Source of the DNA: Dongia_A sp035695765
Lineage (GTDB): Bacteria; Pseudomonadota; Alphaproteobacteria; Dongiales; Dongiaceae
NCBI GenBank assembly: GCA_035695765.1
Contig: DASRRI010000111.1
Span: 34,689 to 98,688, forward strand
Length of the DNA: 64,000 nucleotides
Direction: 5' to 3'
A program made the position numbers and the translations under genes. Shown here one piece after another: positions 17,061-25,359 of this stretch (positions within the stretch are counted from its first letter, which is position 1; each line of letters starts with the position of its first letter). The notes beneath the pieces were generated by a model that was not told where the DNA came from, did no database searches, and saw nothing but the letters and a program-made list of their open reading frames with translations.

Positions 17061-18251
17061 TCATGTGTTGAAGGTGCCGGCCGCCCATCTGCGCGCCAAG
17101 CGCCAATCCGGATCAAGGTTGGCGAATCGATCCAGACCGAGTCCGTCAATCGAGATCGGGCTCCTGCCGTCGAGGACGAGGCCGCAGATTGCCCTGCCAA
17201 TGCTGGGGGCCAAGCCGAAGCCATGACCCGAAGCGGACGCCACAATCATTCCCTCGGGGGATGATAGACGTTCGATGATGCAGCTCTGGTCCGGCGTCAC
17301 TTCCACGATACCCGCCCAACTCCGCAGCGCCTGGATGTTGGCGATTGAGGGAAGCAGTTCCGCCAGCCGACGTGCCATGTTCCGCACGATCGGCGTGTTC
17401 GGCGTGGCCGGCTCGGACGTCAGGTCGACATCGATCCACTCGTGCGGACCGCCGTTGAAATGGATGTTTCCGCGGCGGGTCTGCCGCAGCGAGAGTCCAT
17501 GACCAACCATCGCCACATCAAAGAGCTTCGGCAATGGCGCAGTCACCATTGCTTCCAGGCGCACCGGCGCGACCGGCACGCATACACCAACCATGGCACT
17601 GATGAGGCCTATCTGTGGCCCGGCGCAATTGACCACCGTGCTGGTGGCGATGCTGCCGGTTGGAGTCTCGACAGCGGTAACTCGTCCACCCTCCACGTGA
17701 ATGCCAGTCGCCGGTGTGTTCTCCAGGATTTCACCGCCTCGGTCGCGGAACGCCCAGGCAAAGGCCTGGCTGGTCCGCTGCGGGTTCGCATGCCCGCCAC
17801 GCGTTGTGTGAAGTCCTCCCAATGTTTGCTCGGACAGGCATGGCACGATGTCTCGCGCCGACTTGGTGTCGATGAGCTGCACGGGAATGCCGGCTGCCTG
17901 CCACTGCGGACAGATCTCCTGCAGCTCCGTCCATCGATCCTCTTCCAGGGCGACCCACAGCCGACCACCGGGCATCCATTCGGTCGGATAGCCGAGTTCC
18001 TCGTCCAGGGTCGTCCACAGCTCGCCTGCCGCAACGGCAAGCGACGCCTCCAGCGGCTGCTCGCCCCGCAGGCTCAGAAACCCGGTGGCGCGTCCGGACG
18101 CTTCCCACGCTATGCGGCCCTTCTCGAGAATGACGACCCTCGCACCTGCCTTGGCGAGCCAGTATCCGGAAGAGAGCCCGGTCAGCCCTGCCCCGATGAT
18201 GACGACGTCAGCGCTTCGCACGATCGGACTCCGCAGCTCGTGCGCTGGCAT
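17061..18251 (-). CDS. DAO-family FAD-dependent amine/amino acid dehydrogenase (beta-type subunit)
   Basis: This protein of about 396 residues is related to glycine oxidase, SoxB, HcnC and the beta subunits of opine and D-hydroxyproline dehydrogenases. The FAD motif VVIIGAGLTGLSSGYWLAKAG is near the N-terminus, with EKGRIAWEASGRATG after it. The Met at 18251 is chosen, giving a 44-base overlap with the alpha-type gene. An upstream Met at 18311 would lengthen the overlap. With the preceding gene it forms a two-flavin oxidoreductase of the HcnBC/opine-oxidase kind. It probably oxidises a C-N bond. Confidence 0.87.
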   Translation of the reverse strand: MPAHELRSPIVRSADVVIIGAGLTGLSSGYWLAKAGARVVILEKGRIAWEASGRATGFLSLRGEQPLEASLAVAAGELWTTLDEELGYPTEWMPGGRLWVALEEDRWTELQEICPQWQAAGIPVQLIDTKSARDIVPCLSEQTLGGLHTTRGGHANPQRTSQAFAWAFRDRGGEILENTPATGIHVEGGRVTAVETPTGSIATSTVVNCAGPQIGLISAMVGVCVPVAPVRLEAMVTAPLPKLFDVAMVGHGLSLRQTRRGNIHFNGGPHEWIDVDLTSEPATPNTPIVRNMARRLAELLPSIANIQALRSWAGIVEVTPDQSCIIERLSSPEGMIVASASGHGFGLAPSIGRAICGLVLDGRSPISIDGLGLDRFANLDPDWRLARRWAAGTFNT

Positions 18252-19755
18252 ATCCCGGGGCTCCCTCTTCGACGGGATGCAACCAGATCGGCCACGTCCG
18301 TCGCGTCTCATCCGTCTCCTCGCCCGCCCACATGACCGTGAGCGGGAGCGGACGGACCGGCACCCGGTAGGAACCAGGCACCATTCGAGAGAGATCGGTC
18401 CCGGTTGCCTCGGCCAGCAGCATGATGGTCTGGTCGCGGCAGCGCTTGCCCTGGCAATGGCCCATTCCTGCCCGCGTCAAGCGTTTGATCAGGTCCTGGC
18501 TGCCTTGCCCGCTAGGCGAAAGCGCCTTTACGCCACCGCAGGAGCGCATGTTGCCGGCTCCCAGATACTTGGGCGGGCTGACATCGAGCAGTTCTCGCCG
18601 CGTCACGTCCTCGCACTGGCAGACCACGACATCCATGCCGCCGGCGGCAACCAGCGAGCGAAGCCACGCCCGTGCGCTGGGCAACAGCGGATTTTCCTCC
18701 AGTGCCACGGATTGCGTTTCCGCAGCCTTGTCTAAAAGACCCGCATCGCTCGCGACAGCGCGCGCGACCCGCCTGCCTTGCTCCGCCGCAACTGCCGGAT
18801 CCAAATGCATCCTCTCTAAGGTACCGGCGGCATCGCCTACCACGTGGATCGCGGCAATGCTGGTTCGGAAATCGTTGTCGACCTCCGGCACCCAACCGCC
18901 CCGCGCCGCGTCGAAGAAGATGCGGCAGCCCGATACGGCGGCTAGCTCGATGTTCGAAACAACGCCGACCGCCATGCAGACCGTATCGCAAGCGATCTCC
19001 TGCGCGCCCGACAATACGGGCTGTAGCGATGAATCGACTGGCAAGACCCGGATGCCGCGGACCTCCTGCTCGCCAACAACCTTTTCGACCGTGTGAGAAA
19101 GAAGGAATGGTACCCCGGCACGCGCCAGTTCAGCGGCAAGTGCAGGATCGCCGCGAATCTCCGACGCAACCTCCACTACGGCCGCCACCTCGACTCCCAT
19201 CTCCACGGCTAGGCGCGCGGTTCGCAATCCGATATTGCCGGAGCCGAGGATCACCATCCGGTTTCCCGACAAGGCCTGGTATCGCGCCAGCAGTGCCGAC
19301 GCTCCGTTTGCCCCCACCACGCCCGGAAGATGCCAGCCGGGAAAGGACAGAACCAGATCGCGCGATCCCGGCGCCAGGATGAGGCGGTCGTAGTCGATCA
19401 ACCAGGAGCGTTCGCCATCGGCGACGCCCAGCTGCGGATTCTTGAGATGCACGTTGTTGGGTCCCGGCACAAAATTGCCCCAGCAGCAGGTGCCGGTCAG
19501 GATCTCCACGCCCGCATCCAGGCATTCCAGCAACAAGTCATTCGCGCCAAGCACCCGCTCGCTGATCACGCTTGCATCGTCCAGGACCGCGGCAAGCCGC
19601 GCGCCATAAAAGTATGGGGCATCAAGGCTCATCGCCTGGAGGCTCTGCGGATGCTCATCGATCAGCGTCACCTTCAGCCCGAGCCTGGCCGCTTCCAGGG
19701 CGGCCGAACACCCTGCAACACCGCCGCCGACCACAACCAATTGCTCACTTGCCAT
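18208..19755 (-). CDS. NAD(P)/FAD oxidoreductase with C-terminal BFD-like [2Fe-2S] domain (alpha-type subunit, HcnB/OoxA-like)
   Basis: This 515-residue protein has two dinucleotide motifs: GGGVAG at residues 10-15 and GSGNIG near 170. A C-terminal cysteine set (CQCEDVTRRELLD near 378, then GHCQGKRC near 431-436, with a further Cys in NMRSCGG between) matches BFD-type iron-sulfur domains. This is the alpha architecture of opine oxidase, HcnB and D-hydroxyproline dehydrogenase. The usual separate small ferredoxin-like gamma subunit is not found beside it. The gene begins 13 bases after etfA, so ETF is a plausible acceptor. Confidence 0.88.
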   Translation of the reverse strand: MASEQLVVVGGGVAGCSAALEAARLGLKVTLIDEHPQSLQAMSLDAPYFYGARLAAVLDDASVISERVLGANDLLLECLDAGVEILTGTCCWGNFVPGPNNVHLKNPQLGVADGERSWLIDYDRLILAPGSRDLVLSFPGWHLPGVVGANGASALLARYQALSGNRMVILGSGNIGLRTARLAVEMGVEVAAVVEVASEIRGDPALAAELARAGVPFLLSHTVEKVVGEQEVRGIRVLPVDSSLQPVLSGAQEIACDTVCMAVGVVSNIELAAVSGCRIFFDAARGGWVPEVDNDFRTSIAAIHVVGDAAGTLERMHLDPAVAAEQGRRVARAVASDAGLLDKAAETQSVALEENPLLPSARAWLRSLVAAGGMDVVVCQCEDVTRRELLDVSPPKYLGAGNMRSCGGVKALSPSGQGSQDLIKRLTRAGMGHCQGKRCRDQTIMLLAEATGTDLSRMVPGSYRVPVRPLPLTVMWAGEETDETRRTWPIWLHPVEEGAPGYASARAAESDRAKR

Positions 19756-19768
19756 ACCGAACCCCGCT

Positions 19769-20749
19769 TCAAGCCTGCTGCGCCCGCAGTTCCTTCACCC
19801 GCGTGACGAAGGCAGGCACGACTTCCTTCGCATCGCCGACCACGCCAAAGTGGGCGGTCCGGAAAATGCTCGCTTCCGGATCCTTGTTGATCGCGACGAT
19901 AGTCTTGGCCCCGGCGAGTCCCGCCATATGATGCACCGCGCCCGAGATTCCGATGGCGAGATAAAGCTCGGGCCTGATCTTCTGACCGCTGAATCCGACC
20001 TGCTGTGCGTGCGGCACCCAGCCAAGCTCGACCACCGCGCGCGTGGCGCCGACCGCCGCTCCGAGAGCAGCGGCGGCGTCCTCGATCAGACTCCAGTTCT
20101 CGCGGCTGCCAATCCCGAGCCCGCCGGACACCACCGTCCGGGCAGTCCTTAGCCGGGGTCCGCTGCCTTCCTGGTCGTTTAGCTGTTCGATTACCTTCAC
20201 CCGCGCTTGCACATCCGGCAGCTCCACCGGGGAGATCGGACACGGTTCGGAGAGCATGGTTGCTTCGTAGGTTGCGGGCGCGAGCGTCGCGATCCGCAGC
20301 GCGCCGTTCAAGACGTATTCGCCCTGAACCGCTCCTCCGCAGACTGGCCTTTTCGCTACGAGATGACCACCCTCAAATCCCACGCGGGTGCAGGCGCTCG
20401 CCATTGCAGCCTTGAGCCGGGCCGACAGGATCGGCACCCACTCCGACGTCTCGCCGGTACTTGGAGCGAGAATCACGTCCGGCTGGCAACGGCGGACGAT
20501 CGCCTGAGCCGCGGCAACATGGAACTCGGCAACATAAGGCGCATGACGCGCGTGATCTGCGACGAACACTTCAGCAAGCCCAGCTGTCGCAAATGTTGCC
20601 GCTGCGCGCCCGCATTCATCGCCGATCAACCCGCCAAACACCTCGGCACCCATCGCCTCCGCAAGTTCGAGAGCAGCTGTGACGGCCTCGAGCGATGTGC
20701 CAGTCAGGTCTCCCTCGGAGATCGCGCCGATAACGAGGACCTTGGGCAT
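19769..20749 (-). CDS. etfA: Electron transfer flavoprotein alpha subunit
   Basis: This 326-residue FAD-binding subunit carries electrons from dehydrogenases towards the quinone pool. The C-terminal FAD domain is textbook: SGGLGIGSRENW, then VGFSGQKIRPELYLAIGISG, AVHHMAGLAGAKTIVAIN and an acidic NKDPEA. The ATG shares one base with the etfB stop (TGATG). No ETF-quinone oxidoreductase lies in the window. Co-transcription with two flavin dehydrogenase subunits suggests a dedicated ETF rather than the housekeeping one. Confidence 0.95.
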   Translation of the reverse strand: MPKVLVIGAISEGDLTGTSLEAVTAALELAEAMGAEVFGGLIGDECGRAAATFATAGLAEVFVADHARHAPYVAEFHVAAAQAIVRRCQPDVILAPSTGETSEWVPILSARLKAAMASACTRVGFEGGHLVAKRPVCGGAVQGEYVLNGALRIATLAPATYEATMLSEPCPISPVELPDVQARVKVIEQLNDQEGSGPRLRTARTVVSGGLGIGSRENWSLIEDAAAALGAAVGATRAVVELGWVPHAQQVGFSGQKIRPELYLAIGISGAVHHMAGLAGAKTIVAINKDPEASIFRTAHFGVVGDAKEVVPAFVTRVKELRAQQA

Positions 20750-21540
20750 CAGATCAACCCTTCCTGCCGAAGGCGATCGGCGAGCGCGCGTCCGGCCGCA
20801 CGCGCAGATTCGGCCGCGATCAACTCGGCGCACGTTTCGACGGGCGGTTCAATATAGAGGCGGCGCAAGGTCATAGCCGGCTGGGGCGCTTCAATGCCGA
20901 GATCACTGTGCGTCCAAGTCGGGATCTCCGCCTTCTTCGCCAGCATGACGCCTTTCAATGGAGCCGGGCGGGGCTTGTTGATCTCGTTCGAAATCCCGAG
21001 CAGAGCCGGGAGCTTCACCTGGAGCCGCTGCGTGCACCCCTCGCCGATGCGATCTACAATTGCCGAATCGTCGTCCATGCCCTGAATGTTTTTCACCGGC
21101 GAAATCACCGGAAGGTCCAGTTCCCCTGCCAGCAGAAACGGCACCTGCGCCGCATCCGTGTCCGACGCCTGGCGGCCGCACAGAACGAGATCGACAAAGC
21201 CCAGCTTGCGGACAGCCGCTCCGAGCAGTTTCGCGATCACGGCGCTGTCGCACGCGAGCCCCGTCGGTCCCGCGATATGCACGCCCCTGTCAGCCCCCAT
21301 GCCGATCGCGCGACGAAGGCAATTCTTGCTCGTTTCATCGCCGACGCTGAGAACCGTGACGGTTCCGCCATGCTTGTCCTTGAGCGCGAGCGCCGCTTCG
21401 ACTGCATTCGCGTCATAGCCGTTCATGATCTGGCTCATGCCGACCGGAAGTTCGAGGCTGACGCCGTCCTTTCCGATCTTCAGAAGAACAGACGGCGTAT
21501 TCGGATCAACAACCTGCTTTATGGTGACGACGATATGCAT
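20749..21540 (-). CDS. etfB: Electron transfer flavoprotein beta subunit
   Basis: This 263-residue protein is the AMP-binding partner of EtfA. It starts MHIVVTIKQVVDPNTP in the family style and has ALALKDKHGGTVTVLSVGD and the VDLVLCGRQASDTDAAQVP loop. The ATG at 21540 is preferred over a TTG 36 bases upstream because it matches the family N-terminus. It follows the citryl-CoA-lyase-like gene by about 50 bases and precedes etfA. Confidence 0.95.
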   Translation of the reverse strand: MHIVVTIKQVVDPNTPSVLLKIGKDGVSLELPVGMSQIMNGYDANAVEAALALKDKHGGTVTVLSVGDETSKNCLRRAIGMGADRGVHIAGPTGLACDSAVIAKLLGAAVRKLGFVDLVLCGRQASDTDAAQVPFLLAGELDLPVISPVKNIQGMDDDSAIVDRIGEGCTQRLQVKLPALLGISNEINKPRPAPLKGVMLAKKAEIPTWTHSDLGIEAPQPAMTLRRLYIEPPVETCAELIAAESARAAGRALADRLRQEGLI

Positions 21541-21592
21541 GAGTCGTTCCGCTTGGGTCTTGATCAACGCCGACAAGGCGGCATTGGCACTT

Positions 21593-22414
21593 TCACCGGG
21601 AGCTCCAGCCCTTTTCCTTCAGATCTCCAGCGAGATCGCGGCGGTGGCGTTCGTACTCCACCGCATCGTCCGGAACGGTGCGAATGCGCACATTGCTCTG
21701 GATCTCTTCGGAGACATGGGCGATGACGCCGGGCATGGTCGAGAGGATGGCGATGCCGGTCATCTCCGCCGGCGTGAACCCCATTTGCGCAAGAATCGCC
21801 GCCATCATGCCGACCTCGTTGATCACAATCTCCGGCTTTCCCGTTTTCATGGCGAAAGCGCGATGCAGCGCCTCATACCAGTCGCAAAGCGGCCCCCAGG
21901 CGCCCTCAGCCTTGGCGATCTCCTTCAGCTTTTGCGCCCGCGGATCGAGGAAGCGGAAATTCGGATGACCGAAACCGGGTACTCGTCGCCTGGCGGCGCG
22001 TAATTTGTCGACCTCGGCCGCTGCCGCCGCGTCACCCGGCTTGCCGCCACGGCTGGCTTCGGCATAGCTCTCCATGATGAAACGGCCGGCGTCATCGGGC
22101 GCCAGTGTATATTCGCCGACCGACAGGATGGCGGTCGCCAAACCAGCCGTCATGGACGGATTGGCGGAAACGCAATAGCGCGCGGCAACGGTCCCCGGCT
22201 TCTTGAGCCCGTAGTCGAGTACCGAGCAAAGGATCGCGTCCATCATCCGGGCTTCACCAGGCGTGGGGAGCTGGCCTCGGATGAGCAGGAAGGTGGCAGC
22301 GGAGAAGGACATCCGGCCGATCAGGTCGCCAAGACCATAACCCCGTATGTAGACTTCTGATTTCTCGACATCGCTGATTGCGGTACGCCAGGACCGCCTA
22401 TCGCTATCTTCCAT
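21593..22414 (-). CDS. Citryl-CoA lyase/citrate synthase-like protein with altered active site
   Basis: This 273-residue protein is of the short citrate-synthase fold. Citryl-CoA lyases and citrate synthases use a His in GFGHR and an Asp in an NVDG-type stretch. Here GFGH is kept (VPGFGHPNFRFLDPRA), but the second stretch reads VINEVGMMAAIL, with Val where Asp is expected and a Glu beside it. The first catalytic His also seems absent (ASRGGKPGDA). GAGGAA about seven bases before the ATG at 22414 decides the start over a Met at 22432. It heads the etf operon under operator pair C. It could cleave or form a C-C bond of a different acyl-CoA, but the substrate is unknown. Confidence 0.78.
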   Translation of the reverse strand: MEDSDRRSWRTAISDVEKSEVYIRGYGLGDLIGRMSFSAATFLLIRGQLPTPGEARMMDAILCSVLDYGLKKPGTVAARYCVSANPSMTAGLATAILSVGEYTLAPDDAGRFIMESYAEASRGGKPGDAAAAAEVDKLRAARRRVPGFGHPNFRFLDPRAQKLKEIAKAEGAWGPLCDWYEALHRAFAMKTGKPEIVINEVGMMAAILAQMGFTPAEMTGIAILSTMPGVIAHVSEEIQSNVRIRTVPDDAVEYERHRRDLAGDLKEKGWSSR

Positions 22415-22484
22415 GCCCGTTCCTCGATACATCTAAGCGGTTAGGTGAAATGGCCTTGAAACCTGAGCCCTTCTAGCATAAAAA

Positions 22485-22517
22485 GACCAATGAGTATATA
22501 AAAATGACTTCCGGGTA
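22485..22517. promoter_or_regulatory. Candidate paired operator C
   Basis: GACCAATGAGTA (22485-22496) and GACTTCCGGGTA (22506-22517) start 21 bp apart. They lie between the leftward etf operon and the rightward thioesterase-CoA ligase operon. A TATATAAAAATG stretch lies between and within them, so binding would cover the promoter core. Confidence 0.65.
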
Positions 22518-22556
22518 TGTATCGCCATACAGGAGGTCCTGCTTCGCGAGGCGCAG

Positions 22557-22994
22557 ATGACGACGGGCAGTCAGTTCGAGACGTTCCGAGGTCTCGTCTA
22601 TCCCGCGCAGTGCGATGCCATGGGACATATGAACGTACAGCACTATGTTTCCGCGTTCGACCAGGCCATGTGGCACCTGATCCATGAGATCGGCTACCGG
22701 AAGCCGGCCTCGCCTGGCACCGGGCACGGCTGGGCCGATGTGCGCGATGTCGTTGAGTACCGGCATGAACTGGCCGCGGGAGCGCTGTACCGGATACTGA
22801 GTGGCTTCGCTAAAGTCGGCCGCAGTTCCGTGGTAACCATCCATCGCATGTTTGCGCTGGAATCCGGCCAACTTGCAGCCGAATGTAAGATGACTTCGGT
22901 ATATTTCGATCTTTCGGCGCGGGAAAGCTGCCCAGTGCCGCAACCGCTGCGCGACGCCGCGATGGCGCTGCTGTCGCCGCCAGCCGCGACTTGA
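22557..22994 (+). CDS. Acyl-CoA thioesterase (hot-dog fold, 4-hydroxybenzoyl-CoA thioesterase type)
   Basis: This 145-residue protein begins the rightward operon. The conserved substrate loop YPAQCDAMGHMNVQHYV matches the D-x-x-G-H-x-N motif of YbgC/4HBT thioesterases. Hydrolysis of a pathway acyl-CoA, or overflow control of the CoA pool, is likely. GAGG lies five bases before the ATG, and a stronger AGGAGG lies further upstream (22530). Confidence 0.87.
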   Translation: MTTGSQFETFRGLVYPAQCDAMGHMNVQHYVSAFDQAMWHLIHEIGYRKPASPGTGHGWADVRDVVEYRHELAAGALYRILSGFAKVGRSSVVTIHRMFALESGQLAAECKMTSVYFDLSARESCPVPQPLRDAAMALLSPPAAT

Positions 22995-23050
22995 GCAGCG
23001 AGAGCGATAAGGGGCACCAGAACAAACCTCTGCCACGGAGTTGAATCGAG

Positions 23051-24169
23051 ATGATGCGCACCGCCGTTACTGAGATGTTCGGTATTGATCTGCCGATCTT
23101 CGCCTTCTCGCACTGCCGGGACGTCGTTGTGGAGGCATCGCGCGCCGGCGGCATGGGTATCCTTGGCGCAGCCTTCCTGACGCCGGATGAGCTCGAAGTG
23201 TCGCTGAAATGGATCGACGACCATGTCGAGGGCAAGCCCTATGGCGTAGACGTAGTCTTTCCGGGCACCTTCGCGGAATTGCCCAGCGAACCAGATCCGG
23301 ATCAGATTCTCCCACGCGAGTATCGGGAGTTCGTTTCCCGCTTGGTCGACCAAGCAAACATCCCGCCATTGCCCGCCGACGACGCTGCCGCCTTCGTCAA
23401 AGAATACGCGCACAAGATGAACATGACGCCCAGCGAGAGCGAGAAAGCGCTGGAGATATCCTTGCGGCATCCGGTGAAGTTCGTGGTCGGCGCCCTAGGC
23501 GTTCCGCCGAAACATGTCATCGATGCTGTTCACGCCCGGCGCATCAAGGTAGGTGCCCTCGTTGGATCTGTGAGGCATGCTATCAAGCAGCGCGATGCCG
23601 GAACGGATGTCCTGATCGCGCAAGGCAACGAGGCTGGTGGCCATGTTGGGCCAGTTTCTTCACTGGTGCTCTGGCCGCAGATCGTCGATGCGGTGGCGCC
23701 CATGCCGGTGCTGGCGGCAGGGGGCATCGGTCGCGGCCGCCAATTTGCGGCCGCCATGGCGCTTGGCGCCGCCGGGATCTGGTGCGGCTCAATCTGGCTG
23801 GGCGCGCGGGAAAGCGAACTCAGCCCGGATATGAAAGAGCAGTTGTTCCGCGCAAGCTCCGAGGATGCCGTCGTCAGCCGTGCTCTCACCGGCAAACCTT
23901 GCCGTATCCTGAAGAGCGCCTACACGAATGCCTGGGACGGGGCTGGCGCGCCGAAGCCGCTGACCTTCCCACTGCAATCCATCCTTGCCGGCGAGCCGCT
24001 GCGGAGAGCGGAACGGGCCCGACGGCTCGACTACTGGACCTATGCGATCGGGCAGATCGTCGGCGACATGAAAAGCGAGACGACGGTGCGGCAGATCTTT
24101 GCAGATCTTCTGACGGAGTATGTGGAGACCATTGAACACGTAGGAGCATTGACCGCCGAAGCAGAATGA
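23051..24169 (+). CDS. Nitronate monooxygenase / 2-nitropropane dioxygenase-family flavoprotein
   Basis: This 372-residue FMN protein has a TIM barrel. The family motif around the catalytic His is present as QGNEAGGHVGPVSS, and the phosphate-binding APMPVLAAGGIGRGRQ follows. Known members oxidise alkyl nitronates, while FabK relatives reduce enoyl-ACP. The QGxEAGGHxG motif favours the nitronate branch. It lies between the thioesterase and the CoA-ligase genes. A role in a nitro or nitronate step would fit the nitrogen theme of the cluster but is unproven. A second ATG follows directly after the first. Confidence 0.85.
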   Translation: MMRTAVTEMFGIDLPIFAFSHCRDVVVEASRAGGMGILGAAFLTPDELEVSLKWIDDHVEGKPYGVDVVFPGTFAELPSEPDPDQILPREYREFVSRLVDQANIPPLPADDAAAFVKEYAHKMNMTPSESEKALEISLRHPVKFVVGALGVPPKHVIDAVHARRIKVGALVGSVRHAIKQRDAGTDVLIAQGNEAGGHVGPVSSLVLWPQIVDAVAPMPVLAAGGIGRGRQFAAAMALGAAGIWCGSIWLGARESELSPDMKEQLFRASSEDAVVSRALTGKPCRILKSAYTNAWDGAGAPKPLTFPLQSILAGEPLRRAERARRLDYWTYAIGQIVGDMKSETTVRQIFADLLTEYVETIEHVGALTAEAE

Positions 24170-24208
24170 GGTCGTGTGCGCCTGGACCTCTCGCCGAACG
24201 GCTGCGAC

Positions 24209-25357
24209 ATGCTTCTGCTTGAACACCGCGGAAAGGCACTCTTCCGGAAACACGGTGTGCCGACGCCAGCTGGCGTGGTCGTGACAGACGGCAGTTCTCT
24301 GGCACAAGCCCTCCTCTCGCTGCCGCCGCGTCTGGTTCTGAAGGCTCAGGTCGCGACTGGCGGTCGGGGGAAAAGCGGCGGTGTTGCCTTCGCTGACGGC
24401 GCCGAAGAAGCGCGCAGGGCTCTTGCCGCACTGCTCGGAAGCCGCATCAACGGGCATTCCGTGCAGTCAGTGCTCGTGGAAGAGCGGATCGCCTTCACGC
24501 GCGAAAGGTATGCCGGGATCGTCATCGAGGACGGAGAGATCCGGCTGTTGTTCGGGCGCAGCGGGGGCGTCGATGTCGAGGACATCACAGCTGCCGATCC
24601 GACCAACTTCGTCTCGATCACGGTCGACCCGATCGAGGGACCGGCTTTCGACCAACTTCAGGCTTGCTTCGCCCGGTTGGACTATGCGCCGGGCTGCCGG
24701 GCCGCATACGAGCGGATCGGCTGTGCGCTGTTCGCCATGTCCCGCACCTACGACGCAACGATGATCGAGATCAATCCACTGGTAGAGCTCCCGGAGGGCG
24801 GGCTGGTGGCGCTCGATGCCCGACTCGTGATCGACGATGGCGCCCTTGATCGCCAGCCGGACATCGCCGCGATGCAGCCCCACCCAAATGTCACCTCTCG
24901 CGCGCCCAATACCTTCGCCGGCCTGAAGTTCCGAGAAAACTCGGAAGGCGGCGCTATTGGCCTGATAGGTCTGGGTGGAGGGCTCAACGTTGCCCTGATG
25001 GACTGGATCGCCAGCACAGGATCGAAAGTGGCCGTGCTGGTCGATATCGACGAGGCCATCGGGGCCGGCCAGGCCCTGCAAGGCTTCGCAGCAGCGCTTG
25101 AGGCTTTCAATCGCAATCCATCGATCAGATCCGTACTCATCAACATCATCACGTGCGGCTATCGTCTCGATGAGATTGTTGCATCGCTGCTGCTCGCGCT
25201 TGGCCCGGATGCTGGACAGCGTGCGAAGCCGGTCATTCTGCATCTGCGCGGAAATGGCATGGCCAGCGCGCAGCAGCTGCTGACCACGGCCGGCTGGCCC
25301 AACAGTCCGTCGATCGCGGCCGCCATCGAGGCCGTGGTCGCAGCCGCGAAGAGCTGA
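24209..25357 (+). CDS. ATP-grasp CoA ligase beta subunit (succinyl-CoA synthetase beta-like)
   Basis: This protein of about 382 residues resembles SucC and malate-CoA ligase beta. The ATP-grasp opening LLEHRGKALFRKHGVPTP, the lysine loop VLKAQVATGGRGKSGGV and the metal-binding MIEINPLVEL are present. The CoA-ligase part is divergent: the usual NIFGGI-type loop reads INIITCGYRLDEI. The ATG at 24209 gives the normal N-terminus. A GTG at 24176, preceded by GAGG, would add eleven residues. It is followed two bases later by the alpha subunit. Substrates other than succinate (malate, citrate, methyl-branched diacids) are possible. Confidence 0.85.
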   Translation: MLLLEHRGKALFRKHGVPTPAGVVVTDGSSLAQALLSLPPRLVLKAQVATGGRGKSGGVAFADGAEEARRALAALLGSRINGHSVQSVLVEERIAFTRERYAGIVIEDGEIRLLFGRSGGVDVEDITAADPTNFVSITVDPIEGPAFDQLQACFARLDYAPGCRAAYERIGCALFAMSRTYDATMIEINPLVELPEGGLVALDARLVIDDGALDRQPDIAAMQPHPNVTSRAPNTFAGLKFRENSEGGAIGLIGLGGGLNVALMDWIASTGSKVAVLVDIDEAIGAGQALQGFAAALEAFNRNPSIRSVLINIITCGYRLDEIVASLLLALGPDAGQRAKPVILHLRGNGMASAQQLLTTAGWPNSPSIAAAIEAVVAAAKS

Positions 25358-25359
25358 GC

